Assembly: GCA_024402635.1 (NCBI GenBank)
Contig: JAKSTJ010000015.1
Coordinates: 1 to 50,755, forward strand
Length of the DNA: 50,755 nucleotides
Direction of reading: 5' to 3'
From: Treponema sp.
Lineage (GTDB): Bacteria > Spirochaetota > Spirochaetia > Treponematales > Treponemataceae
Position numbers and translations under genes: made by a program. Shown here piece by piece: positions 33,771 through 40,632 of this stretch. Position 1 is the first letter of the stretch. Every line of letters starts with the position of its first letter. The notes under the pieces were generated by a model that saw nothing but the letters and a program-made list of their open reading frames with translations, had not been told where the DNA came from and did no database searches.

Positions 33771-34520
33771 ATGGATTTTTTATCCTTTGATAAACCTGCA
33801 GGAGTTCTAGTTAAAACTACATTAGTAGATTTTCCCGGAATTGTTGCAGGTTCTTTTTTTCTAAAAGGCTGCAATCTCAGATGTCCTTATTGCTATAATA
33901 AGGGACTTATTGATAATTCAGATTCTGATGACTCTTTAAATTCCATAAATGATTTATTTTTTCATCTGGAAAAACGAAAGGCTATATTACATGGAATTGT
34001 AATTAGTGGTGGAGAACCTCTACTAAATCCTTATACTCCCTTTATTATTAAAAAAGCAAAAAGTCTCGGCTATAAAATAAAACTAGATACAAATGGAACT
34101 TTACCTTATGAATTGGAAGCCTTTTTGCAAAATTCTGAACTGAAACCTGATTATATCGCTATGGATATAAAAACAACTCCAGAAAAATATGCAACATTAT
34201 TATGTAATCCAAAATCAAAATACATAGGAAATACAAATCATTTTATTACTTCCATAAAACATTCTATTTCACTTTTATCGGAATTACCTGCAGATCAAAG
34301 AGAATTTAGAACTGTTTTAGTACCTAATCTTATTGATAAGGAAACAATTATTAAAATTGCTGAAATATTACCAGAAGACGCAAACTGGTTCTTTTCTCAA
34401 TTTAGAAACCAAAATTGTTTGAATCCTGATTATAACAACATCACTCTCTTCTCAGATTCTCAGATTACAGCTTTATTAGAAACTGCTAAAAAATATATTA
34501 AAAATTCAAAATTAAGATAA
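33771..34520 (+). CDS. nrdG: Anaerobic ribonucleotide reductase activating protein NrdG
   Basis: NrdG is a radical-SAM enzyme that creates the glycyl radical on the reductase. The 249-residue protein has the cluster motif C34-NLR-C38-PY-C41 (KGCNLRCPYCYN) and the SAM-binding SGGEPLL (about 84-90). A later segment DYIAMDIKT is shared with NrdG/activase relatives. It is translationally coupled to the glycyl-radical gene, which is its expected substrate, and no own ribosome site is seen. It belongs to the longer NrdG type found with redoxin-dependent NrdD. Confidence 0.93.
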   Translation: MDFLSFDKPAGVLVKTTLVDFPGIVAGSFFLKGCNLRCPYCYNKGLIDNSDSDDSLNSINDLFFHLEKRKAILHGIVISGGEPLLNPYTPFIIKKAKSLGYKIKLDTNGTLPYELEAFLQNSELKPDYIAMDIKTTPEKYATLLCNPKSKYIGNTNHFITSIKHSISLLSELPADQREFRTVLVPNLIDKETIIKIAEILPEDANWFFSQFRNQNCLNPDYNNITLFSDSQITALLETAKKYIKNSKLR

Positions 34521-34546
34521 TTTTTTTCAAAATTACATTTATACTA

Positions 34547-34575
34547 TTGACATTATTTTAATTAATTTATATATT
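34547..34575 (+). promoter_or_regulatory. Promoter of tRNA-Met
   Basis: A perfect TTGACA (34547-34552) and TATATT (34570-34575) have a 17-base spacer, with the tRNA starting 12 bases later. Confidence 0.85.
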
Positions 34576-34586
34576 AATAACACCTT

Positions 34587-34659
34587 GGGGATTTAGCTCA
34601 GTTGGTAGAGCACTCGGCTCATATCCGAGCGGTCATAGGTCCGAGTCCTATAGTCCCTA
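34587..34659 (+). tRNA. tRNA with CAT anticodon, probably elongator tRNA-Met
   Basis: A full 73-base cloverleaf: acceptor GGGGATT/AGTCCCT (closing G-U pair), D-arm GCTC/GAGC, anticodon stem CTCGG/CCGAG with loop CTCATAT (anticodon CAT), T-arm ATAGG/CCTAT with loop TCCGAGT, discriminator A, CCA not encoded. The anticodon stem lacks the three G-C pairs of an initiator. A tRNA-Ile2 with modified CAT cannot be excluded by eye. Confidence 0.93.
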
Positions 34660-34661
34660 TA

Positions 34662-34696
34662 AAGCTTCCAATTTTATTAGTTGGAAGCTTTTTTAT
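34662..34696 (+). terminator. Terminator after tRNA-Met
   Basis: Perfect ten-base arms AAGCTTCCAA (34662-34671) and TTGGAAGCTT (34681-34690) are followed by a T-rich tail. Confidence 0.9.
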
Positions 34697-34924
34697 TTAA
34701 CCATTCTGTATACAAATTTCTTATAAAAAATTAAAAATCCAACAAATTCATTAAGTTCAAAAAATGTATTACTAACTAATGATAGTAAGTTTTTATGTCC
34801 ATTTCAGTTAATTTTTGTTAATTTTATTTCATTCAGTTATTTTTATTAACAAATATTAATTTAAAATTTCAGGTTACCTCCCAAATGGAAATTTCCCTTT
34901 TTTTTTTTAATTTTTAAATTTTTT
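34697..34924. other. Non-coding intergenic stretch after tRNA-Met
   Basis: No gene is visible. It contains TTACTA...TAGTAA arms near 34766-34786, and GGAAATTTCC (34887-34896) followed by a T-run of about ten, which may be a back-up plus-strand terminator. The same AAATGG-AAATTTCCC-like palindrome recurs after nrnA (37421-37440). Confidence 0.4.
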
Positions 34925-34926
34925 GT

Positions 34927-34970
34927 AAAAAAAAGGAACTGTCTTTTAATAAAACAGTTCCTTTTATTAC
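34927..34970 (-). terminator. Bidirectional-type terminator of the lipoprotein gene
   Basis: Arms AAGGAACTGT (34933-34942) and ACAGTTCCTT (34954-34963) are flanked by A-runs on the left and T on the right. On the minus strand it lies about 25 bases beyond the stop at 34989 and runs into a T-tract. Confidence 0.85.
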
Positions 34971-34988
34971 AAATTAAATTAATTATTA

Positions 34989-35747
34989 TTAATATTCATC
35001 TGTTTCAAGCTCATTCATAAGATTCTTATTTAAGTAATCATTAATATTTTCATTTGAAATTTTATTTACTAAATCTGTAGCCATTGCTTTTGTAAGATAA
35101 TAATTTAAATTCATAGATTCCATTGGATAAGAACTTTGAGGACCATCACACATATTATTCTTTGCAGAATAGATTGTTATTGTAAAATATGGAGATTTTC
35201 CATCAAACTTATATCCTAAATAAGCAGTAGCATTTGCATTGTTTGGTGTAGAAATTTTAAATGTTCCCCAATCCAATCTACACTTTACAGAACCATAAAT
35301 CTTATATGATTTAGAATTTTTTCTATCAAGTTTTTTTTCTTCAAAATCTGAAAGATATTTATTTACTGCATCGTTTAAAAGCAATCTTGAATTATCATCA
35401 AAGGTAACATAATAATAAGCTCCATTATATTGACTCCCAAAACCTACAGTTTTACTTTTTGTTTGAACAATAATTACACCATCTTGTCTGTCTACTTTAA
35501 ATAGCATATTTTGAGTACAAATAGACATATCATCAAGTTCGATGAATTTATCAGTTCCAAATAATTTTCCCCAGAAATTAGTATTTTTATTTGTTTCAGA
35601 ACTATTACCAGCTTCTCTTGGTACAATTATAGTTGATTGTGTAGATGAATAATTATCTTCCTGAATAGGTTCTGTTGATCCACATGAAATTGATGTTAAA
35701 AGTTGAGCAGCAACTATAGATGCAAATAAAATCTTATTTTTTTTCAT
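34989..35747 (-). CDS. Predicted lipoprotein, unknown function
   Basis: The N-terminus (MKKNKILFASIVAAQLL) ends in SISC at about residue 22, a relaxed spirochaete-type lipobox, so lipidation is likely. About 40 residues of Ser/Thr/Asn-rich linker follow, then a globular domain of about 190 residues with alternating strands (YNGAYYYVTFDDNSRLLL, AYLGYKFDGKSPYFTITIYS). I recognise no family. AAGGGG lies before the ATG. It is a single-gene unit with its own terminator. Confidence 0.75.
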   Translation of the reverse strand: MKKNKILFASIVAAQLLTSISCGSTEPIQEDNYSSTQSTIIVPREAGNSSETNKNTNFWGKLFGTDKFIELDDMSICTQNMLFKVDRQDGVIIVQTKSKTVGFGSQYNGAYYYVTFDDNSRLLLNDAVNKYLSDFEEKKLDRKNSKSYKIYGSVKCRLDWGTFKISTPNNANATAYLGYKFDGKSPYFTITIYSAKNNMCDGPQSSYPMESMNLNYYLTKAMATDLVNKISNENINDYLNKNLMNELETDEY

Positions 35748-35828
35748 TAATATCCCCTTTCTTATTACAACATATAAGAATACTATATTGTTACAATAAT
35801 AACAAACTGAATTTGTAATATAAACTAG

Positions 35829-35857
35829 TTGTTAAAAATATAATATACGTTTATAAT
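35829..35857 (+). promoter_or_regulatory. Sigma-70-type promoter of the 35888 gene
   Basis: TTGTTA (35829-35834) and a perfect TATAAT (35852-35857) have a 17-base spacer. An inverted repeat TTGTTA-N6-TAACAA (35788-35805) lies upstream, between the divergent genes. Confidence 0.7.
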
Positions 35858-35887
35858 TTACATACAGAATTATTAAAGGAGTTTTAA

Positions 35888-36331
35888 ATGAAAAAGCTTT
35901 TTTTAGTAGCCTTAGTTTTATCAGTTTTTGCTACTGGTATTTTTGCACAAAACACAAACATTAATGTAACACCTCAGAAAGATGAATCAAAATGGTCTCC
36001 TCTTTTTTATCAGAATATTCCAGTTCTTAAAATTCTTGAAGCTAGAGATGCTTATGTAGTTATTTACCAGAAAAATAAGGTTGGAACAGGTTCCGTTGTT
36101 ATTCCTAAAAAATGGGCAAATGGAAATCCTGATAATCCTCGAAAATTAAAATTCAGAGATATTAAAAATCCTGATGCAGCATTTATGACTGTTGTAAAAC
36201 GAGATGGTAAGTTCCATCGTGTAATTCTTACAATTCCAATGTCAAAACGTAACCGCTTCTGGGGTGTAGTTGAATATGGAAGTGAAGTTCAGGGTGCTGA
36301 TAAAGAAACTCTAGAAGATATTCAGTTATAG
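35888..36331 (+). CDS. Small secreted periplasmic protein, unknown function
   Basis: The 147-residue protein has a clear signal peptide (MKKLFLVALVLSVFATGIFA, cleavage before QN). The mature part is about 127 residues, basic, with alternating beta strands (LEARDAYVVIYQKNKVG, GSVVIPKKW, FWGVVEYGSEV). I do not recognise a family; the shape suggests a small beta-sandwich or beta-roll. A strong AAAGGAG and a canonical promoter, plus a tight terminator, indicate a well-expressed single gene. Confidence 0.8.
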   Translation: MKKLFLVALVLSVFATGIFAQNTNINVTPQKDESKWSPLFYQNIPVLKILEARDAYVVIYQKNKVGTGSVVIPKKWANGNPDNPRKLKFRDIKNPDAAFMTVVKRDGKFHRVILTIPMSKRNRFWGVVEYGSEVQGADKETLEDIQL

Positions 36332-36349
36332 AAACATATAAACCACATG

Positions 36350-36393
36350 AAAAAAAAGGTTGAGAAATTTCTAATTTTTCAACCTTTTTTTTT
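36350..36393 (+). terminator. Terminator of the 35888 gene
   Basis: AAAGGTTGA (36356-36364) pairs with TCAACCTTT (36379-36387), flanked by an A-run and a long T-run. Confidence 0.9.
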
Positions 36394-36426
36394 CACTCTA
36401 CAACAAATTATAATCAAGGATATATT

Positions 36427-37422
36427 ATGAACACTATAATTCCACAAAATTATATTAATGAATTTTCAGATTTTATTTCATCACACGATTTTTTTTATGT
36501 AATTGGACATAAAGAACCAGATGGAGATTGTATAGCTTCATGTTTAGGTGTATCAGAAATACTAAAAACTTTTAACAAGGAACACTTACTCCTTTCAGCA
36601 GGTCCTTTTAAAAGAAATGAAATAATACAGTACGAATCACTGTTTACAAATGAAATGCCATTTCAAAATGATGATGAAAGAAAAAAAACAGGATTGATTA
36701 TTGTTGATTGTTCAGAAATTCAAAGATTAGGAGAAATTGAAGGTGATTTTAAGGAATTAGATACTTTCGTAATAGATCATCATAAAACTTCTGAACTTCC
36801 AGATAATATGAAAGGATATGTAAATCCAGCTGCACCTGCCTGTGCATATCTTGTTCAATTATTTTATGAAGAACTAATTGGTCCTTTAAAATCAGAACTT
36901 GCAAAAATTATATTTTTTGGAATTTCTACAGATACAGGTTTTTTCAGATTTTTATCAACCTCACCAGAATCTGCAGATATTTTAAGTGCATGTTCCAGAC
37001 TTGTTACTTATGGTGCTGATCCCAGATCTATTTATACAGAAATAAACAGCGGAAAACCTTATTCTACTAGAAAATTACTTGGTATTCTCTTAAATAAAGC
37101 AGAACGATATTTGGATAACAGACTCGTAATAACTTACGAAACAATGGAAGATACAAAAAAATATGGTATCGACGGAAGAGATTCTGATGCTCTTTATCAA
37201 TTATTACTTTCAGCAAAGGATGTGGAAGCTGTTGTATTTTTAAGACAAGACACACCTACAACTTGTACTGGTGGATTCCGTTCACAAGATAAAGTTGACG
37301 TATCTTTAGTAGCATCTAAATTTGGCGGTGGTGGTCATAAAAATGCATCAGGAATGAGCACAGAAGGAAAACTTGAAACATTAATTCCTCAAATTGTAAA
37401 GGAATTTGCAAGAATAATGTAA
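36427..37422 (+). CDS. nrnA: DHH-family phosphoesterase, NrnA-type (nanoRNase/pAp phosphatase)
   Basis: NrnA degrades very short RNA (and related dinucleotides) and 3'-phosphoadenosine 5'-phosphate. The 331-residue protein has DHH motifs IGHKEPDGDCIAS (about 27-39), VDCSE (about 98-102), IDHHKTSE (about 118-125) and STDTGFF (about 171-177). The DHHA1 domain ends in GGGGHKNASGM (about 299-309). AAGGA precedes the ATG. Because such enzymes can also clear pGpG from c-di-GMP breakdown, a signalling role is possible but is inference. Confidence 0.88.
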   Translation: MNTIIPQNYINEFSDFISSHDFFYVIGHKEPDGDCIASCLGVSEILKTFNKEHLLLSAGPFKRNEIIQYESLFTNEMPFQNDDERKKTGLIIVDCSEIQRLGEIEGDFKELDTFVIDHHKTSELPDNMKGYVNPAAPACAYLVQLFYEELIGPLKSELAKIIFFGISTDTGFFRFLSTSPESADILSACSRLVTYGADPRSIYTEINSGKPYSTRKLLGILLNKAERYLDNRLVITYETMEDTKKYGIDGRDSDALYQLLLSAKDVEAVVFLRQDTPTTCTGGFRSQDKVDVSLVASKFGGGGHKNASGMSTEGKLETLIPQIVKEFARIM

Positions 37423-37443
37423 ATGGGAAATTTCCCATTTTTA
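37421..37443 (+). terminator. Perfect 20-base palindrome at the end of nrnA
   Basis: AAATGGGAAA/TTTCCCATTT (37421-37440) overlaps the nrnA stop codon and is followed by only three T, so it is a weak terminator or a protein-binding palindrome. Confidence 0.45.
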
Positions 37444-37452
37444 CTGAAATTC

Positions 37453-37486
37453 CGTGAAACATTTTGCCAAAATCGTGAAACATTTT
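37453..37486 (+). repeat. Two 13-base direct repeats upstream of the sigma-54 promoter
   Basis: CGTGAAACATTTT occurs at 37453-37465 and 37474-37486. The 21-base period is two helical turns, so a protein could bind both on one face of the DNA, immediately upstream of the -24 element. Confidence 0.75.
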
Positions 37487-37491
37487 TAACT

Positions 37492-37507
37492 TGGCACGAA
37501 AATTGCA
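37492..37507 (+). promoter_or_regulatory. Sigma-54 (RpoN) promoter
   Basis: TGGCACG-AAAA-TTGCA fits the -24/-12 consensus (TGGCACGnnnnTTGCW) at every position, with GG and GC ten bases apart. The predicted start is near 37518, about 27 bases before the coding ATG. Confidence 0.85.
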
Positions 37508-37544
37508 ATTAATGTTTAGATTTCAAAAACGATAAGGAGGTTTT

Positions 37545-38516
37545 ATGAAATTAGACATTAATTCAATCCCTGAAAAAATCAAGGATGGTAAATTAACTGC
37601 AAGAGAGGCAGTTAATCAGTTGGCTGTATTTATTGTACAGAATCCTGCAATTTTTGGACTTCCTAAAAATGATGAAGATTTAATTAGTGAAGTTGTTATG
37701 CATTTTCTGGAAAAAAGTGAAAATTCATTTGAACACTTTAATCCTAATTATGGTTCATTTTTCACTTACTTTTTTTGTTATGTAAAAAGCGTAATAATTA
37801 CCTGTTCCAGAAAACGTATGACAAGATTTACTCAAGACAGTCATTCAATTAACGAAAGTATATTGGACTATGATAGTCATAATGAAGCTTATTCTTCTAT
37901 TGATTTTAATGAAATTGGAAAAGGAACAGTTCCTTACAGTATTAAAAAAATCCCAGTAGAAGCATTTCAATTAGCCAGTAAGTCAGAAAATTATAAAATC
38001 AAGAAAATTGATAGTTCTAAAAATAATTTACCTAAAATACGAGAATTTTCCGAACATTCTACAAAAATTGAAAGAATAATTCTTATTCTGGCATTAAAAT
38101 CTTCATATTACATTACAGATGAACAAATCACCAGAATCAGTGAAATTTGCAGAATAAATGAAAATCATCTTCGCGATGCAATTCATTTATTAAACCAGGA
38201 TTTAATTGAAAAAGCTGAACGTCATATTTCATTAGTAAACAGAAGAAACAGAGCTTATTATCTTAAGAAAAAATATGAAAATGAATTATCTCAAATAGAA
38301 TTAAATAACATAAACAACCTTTCATATTCTAAAGATAAAATTACTAAAAAATATGAAAATCAATCTAATCATCTGGAATTATTTAATGAGCTTTTGAAAA
38401 ATGGTGTAATTAATATTCGGCCAACAAATAAAGCTGTTGCAGATATAATGGGATTGTGTGAGCGTCAAATCAGTTATTATTTAAATAAAGCAAAATCACT
38501 CACAATCGAAGAATAA
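37545..38516 (+). CDS. Sigma-factor-like regulatory protein (divergent), sigma-54-controlled
   Basis: I do not recognise the exact family of this 323-residue protein. Residues about 43-92 resemble sigma-70 region 2: DLISEVVMHFLEK, then FNPNYGSFFTYFFCYVKSVI, like the usual pattern of an acidic helix followed by F-P-x-G-x-F-x-x-Y-x-x-x-x-I. The C-terminus (about 288-318) has a helix-turn-helix-like NKAVADIMGLCERQISYYLNKAK, as in region 4. The middle is helical and basic. A strong AAGGAGG precedes the ATG, and the gene sits alone behind the sigma-54 promoter and ends in its own terminator. It is probably a transcription regulator; an RNA-binding role is also possible. Confidence 0.6.
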   Translation: MKLDINSIPEKIKDGKLTAREAVNQLAVFIVQNPAIFGLPKNDEDLISEVVMHFLEKSENSFEHFNPNYGSFFTYFFCYVKSVIITCSRKRMTRFTQDSHSINESILDYDSHNEAYSSIDFNEIGKGTVPYSIKKIPVEAFQLASKSENYKIKKIDSSKNNLPKIREFSEHSTKIERIILILALKSSYYITDEQITRISEICRINENHLRDAIHLLNQDLIEKAERHISLVNRRNRAYYLKKKYENELSQIELNNINNLSYSKDKITKKYENQSNHLELFNELLKNGVINIRPTNKAVADIMGLCERQISYYLNKAKSLTIEE

Positions 38517-38525
38517 CTTTTAATT

Positions 38526-38578
38526 ATTCCGGCAATATTTATTTAATTATTGAATATTGTCGGAATAGTTTTAATTTT
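38526..38578 (+). terminator. Terminator after the sigma-like gene
   Basis: The fourteen-base arms ATTCCGGCAATATT (38526-38539) and AATATTGTCGGAAT (38553-38566), with one G-T pair, are followed by T-rich sequence. Confidence 0.8.
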
Positions 38579-38591
38579 GTAAAATAACTGC

Positions 38592-39245
38592 ATGAAAATT
38601 TATTTAGCAACTGGAAACAAAAATAAGAAAAAAGAAATGGTAGAATTACTGCCAGAACACACAATTGTAATACCTTCTGATGAAGGAATTGATTTTGATC
38701 CTGAAGAAACTGGTACAACTTTTTATGAAAACAGTTTAATAAAAGCAAAAGCATTATATGAAATTGTACACTGCCCTGTTATTGCTGATGATTCGGGAAT
38801 TTGTGTTGATGCATTAAATGGAGCACCAGGAATATATTCATCACGATATGCAGGACCAGATTTCATGAAAGGAAAACCAGATGGTTCAAAGATTTCTCAG
38901 GAAGAACAAAATATATTTTTAATTTCACAACTTAATGAAGCCTTAAAACAGGAAAATTTGCCAAAAGCAGAATATCTAAATGGAAAACGATCTTGTCATT
39001 ATACATGTGCAATGGTTCTTTATATGGGAGCAGATAGAATTGTAATTGCTCAGGAAACTTTTGAAGGCACATTGATTGATGATATTAATCAGCAGGCTGG
39101 TTCTGGAGGATTTGGATATGATCCAATTGTATATCTTCCACAATATAACAAGACTGTAGCCGAAATAACTGCTGAAGAAAAAAATGCTATATCTCATAGA
39201 GGTAAAGCTGTAAAAATTATTCAAAAAATATTAAAAAATTTGTAA
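38592..39245 (+). CDS. rdgB: XTP/dITP pyrophosphatase (RdgB/HAM1 family)
   Basis: This house-cleaning enzyme hydrolyses deaminated purine triphosphates (ITP, dITP, XTP) so they are not built into DNA or RNA. The 217-residue protein begins with the family signature ATGNKNKKKE (about 5-14). It continues with TFYENSLIKAKA, IADDSGICVDALNGAPGIYSSRY (about 61-83) and the C-terminal GGFGYDPI and SHRGKA. The spacing from the upstream terminator is short, so its own promoter must lie between about 38540 and 38590. Confidence 0.95.
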   Translation: MKIYLATGNKNKKKEMVELLPEHTIVIPSDEGIDFDPEETGTTFYENSLIKAKALYEIVHCPVIADDSGICVDALNGAPGIYSSRYAGPDFMKGKPDGSKISQEEQNIFLISQLNEALKQENLPKAEYLNGKRSCHYTCAMVLYMGADRIVIAQETFEGTLIDDINQQAGSGGFGYDPIVYLPQYNKTVAEITAEEKNAISHRGKAVKIIQKILKNL

Positions 39246-39263
39246 TTTTTTTTAAATTTTTAT

Positions 39264-39291
39264 TAAAGTTTTATATACACATTGCCGAAAT
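39264..39291 (+). promoter_or_regulatory. Sigma-28 (FliA) promoter of the first flaB
   Basis: TAAAGTTT (39264-39271) and GCCGAAAT (39284-39291) are separated by 12 bases, against the consensus TAAAGTTT-N11-GCCGATAA. It leaves a leader of about 150 bases before the flaB ATG. Confidence 0.8.
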
Positions 39292-39326
39292 TATATATAG
39301 AAGTGTAATGGGTTTATCGACTTCGT

Positions 39327-39400
39327 AGAAGCAAGGCTCAAACATTTCTGCAAAAGTGTGTAGGTGTAGCCTTGTAAAGCATTTGCACATTTTTGCTTCT
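39327..39400 (+). promoter_or_regulatory. Structured 5' leader of the first flaB
   Basis: CAAGGCT (39332-39338) can pair with AGCCTTG (39368-39374), enclosed by AGAAG (39327-39331) with CTTCT (39396-39400). TGCAAA inside the loop (39349-39354) can pair with TTTGCA outside it (39382-39387), giving a possible pseudoknot. The fold is inferred by eye. Confidence 0.45.
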
Positions 39401-39407
39401 TTTTGCC

Positions 39408-39446
39408 AGAAGAAAGGATTCTTCTGTTTTATATTCCAAGGAGGAA
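39408..39446 (+). promoter_or_regulatory. Two predicted CsrA-binding sites in the flaB leader
   Basis: Site 1 is a hairpin AGAAG-AAAGGATT-CTTCT (39408-39425) with AAGGA in its loop. Site 2 is CAAGGAGGAA (39437-39446), which is also the Shine-Dalgarno. This matches the known B. subtilis hag arrangement controlled by CsrA and FliW, both encoded in this window. Confidence 0.6.
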
Positions 39447-39450
39447 TACT

Positions 39451-40311
39451 ATGGTTATCAACCACAACATGTCGGCAATGTTTGCCAATCGTCAATTGGG
39501 AGTTACAGGTCTTTCATTAAACAAAGATATGGAAAAACTCTCATCAGGTGAAAAAATCAACCGTGCAGGTGATGATGCTTCAGGACTTGCAGTATCTGAA
39601 AAGATGCGCAGCCAGATCCGTGGTTTGAACAAAGCTTCACAGAACGCACAGAATGGTATCAGTTTCATTCAGACAACTGAAGGTTATCTTCAGGAAACAA
39701 CTGATATTATCCAGCGTATCCGCGAACTTGCAGTTCAGTCTTCAAACGGTATCTATTCAGCAGAAGACCGCATGCAGATTCAGGTTGAAGTTTCAGCTTT
39801 AATTTCTGAAGTTGATCGTATCGCTAGTGCAGCACAGTTCAATGGTATGAACATGCTTACTGGACGTTTCGCACAGCCAACAGGTGAAAATGTTGTTACT
39901 GGTTCAATGTGGTTCCACATTGGTGCAAACATGGATCAGAGAACACAGGTATTCATTGGTACAATGACAGCTGCTGCTCTTGGAGTACGCAATGTTGGTA
40001 CTGAAGAAAAACTTTCACTTGAAACACCGGAAGATGCCAACCGTGCAATTGGAACTTTGGATGAAGCTATCAAAAAGATCAACAAACAGAGAGCTGATCT
40101 TGGTGCTTACCAGAACCGTCTTGAACTTACAGTTAAAGGCTTGAATGTAGCTGCTGAAAATACTCAGGCTGCAGAATCACGTATTCGTGATACTGATATG
40201 GCAAGTCAGATGGTTGAATTCACTAAAAACTCTGTATTACAGCAAGCTGGAACTGCTATGTTGGCTCAGGCTAATTCACAGTCACAGAATGTATTGTCTT
40301 TACTGAGATAG
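39451..40311 (+). CDS. flaB: Flagellin FlaB (core filament protein)
   Basis: FlaB is the core protein of the spirochaete periplasmic flagellar filament. The 286-residue protein has the conserved D0/D1 N-terminus ([16 protein letters not shown], then [20 protein letters not shown]) and C-terminus ([18 protein letters not shown] through [11 protein letters not shown]), with only a short middle, as expected for periplasmic flagellins that lack an outer D2/D3. I start at ATG 39451 behind AAGGAGGA; a TTG 16 codons upstream lies inside the leader hairpin. The codon and base use is less AT-rich than its neighbours, in line with high expression. Confidence 0.96.
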   Translation: MVINHNMSAMFANRQLGVTGLSLNKDMEKLSSGEKINRAGDDASGLAVSEKMRSQIRGLNKASQNAQNGISFIQTTEGYLQETTDIIQRIRELAVQSSNGIYSAEDRMQIQVEVSALISEVDRIASAAQFNGMNMLTGRFAQPTGENVVTGSMWFHIGANMDQRTQVFIGTMTAAALGVRNVGTEEKLSLETPEDANRAIGTLDEAIKKINKQRADLGAYQNRLELTVKGLNVAAENTQAAESRIRDTDMASQMVEFTKNSVLQQAGTAMLAQANSQSQNVLSLLR

Positions 40312-40328
40312 TGATATATAATATATAG

Positions 40329-40352
40329 AGGAGTAGAAATATTTTTACTCCT
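40329..40352 (+). terminator. Terminator-like hairpin after the first flaB
   Basis: AGGAGTA (40329-40335) pairs with TACTCCT (40346-40352), extended by AT pairs. The tail (TTATATATTT) is only moderately T-rich. Confidence 0.5.
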
Positions 40353-40360
40353 TTATATAT

Positions 40361-40389
40361 TTGCACGGCTTATCTTGATTTCTTATCTT
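40361..40389 (+). promoter_or_regulatory. Possible sigma-70-type promoter of the second flaB
   Basis: TTGCAC (40361-40366) and TATCTT (40384-40389) have a 17-base spacer. I see no sigma-28 motif in this gap, unlike the first flaB. Confidence 0.4.
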
Positions 40390-40476
40390 AACAATTAAGC
40401 CCAGTGTAATTTATTTGAAAAAAACGAAATGCTTTTTCAGAGGCATTAGATCTTTGAAATAGTGTTTTTCATGTTA

Positions 40477-40581
40477 TGCGAGTGACAGTAGAGATATTTA
40501 GATTATTTTTAATCTGAATATCTCTGCTGTGACAGGTCTGAACTAAACCAGAGGCGCAATCTGCTTTAGCCTTCACTCGCA
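40477..40581 (+). ncRNA. Three-way-junction RNA element in the leader of the second flaB
   Basis: P1: TGCGAGTGA (40477-40485) with TCACTCGCA (40573-40581), nine perfect pairs. P2: 40486-40504 with 40511-40529, nineteen pairs including two G-U, loop ATTTTT. P3: CTAAACCAGA (40543-40552) with TCTGCTTTAG (40560-40569), one C-C mismatch, loop GGCGCAA. The junctions are 0, 13 and 3 bases. It does not fit the c-di-GMP riboswitch or any class I recognise. A further hairpin (40586-40602) and the Shine-Dalgarno follow. Confidence 0.7.
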
Positions 40582-40585
40582 GACC

Positions 40586-40602
40586 CAAATCATGATGATT
40601 TG
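40586..40602 (+). promoter_or_regulatory. Small hairpin before the second flaB start
   Basis: CAAATCA-TGA-TGATTTG gives seven perfect pairs, 17 bases upstream of the GGAGGG ribosome site (40620-40625). The ATGGA at 40618-40622 also fits the CsrA ANGGA motif. Confidence 0.5.
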
Positions 40603-40632
40603 TGGTTTTAAGTAAACATGGAGGGCACAACT

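Noticed and set aside
34697..34924. A small gene in the spacer after tRNA-Met
   Set aside because: No frame of useful length with a start and ribosome site; sequence is AT-rich with only short inverted repeats.
37453..37486. The two CGTGAAACATTTT repeats as the start of a CRISPR or tandem repeat array
   Set aside because: There are only two copies, and their spacing and position before a sigma-54 promoter fit protein-binding sites better.
40361..40476. A sigma-28 promoter for the second flaB
   Set aside because: No TAAA-N15-GCCGATAA-like pair could be found; only GGCATTAG vaguely resembles the -10 and has no -35 partner.
40477..40581. The three-way RNA as a c-di-GMP or other known riboswitch
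   Set aside because: The conserved cores of the classes I know are absent. I keep it as an unclassified element.
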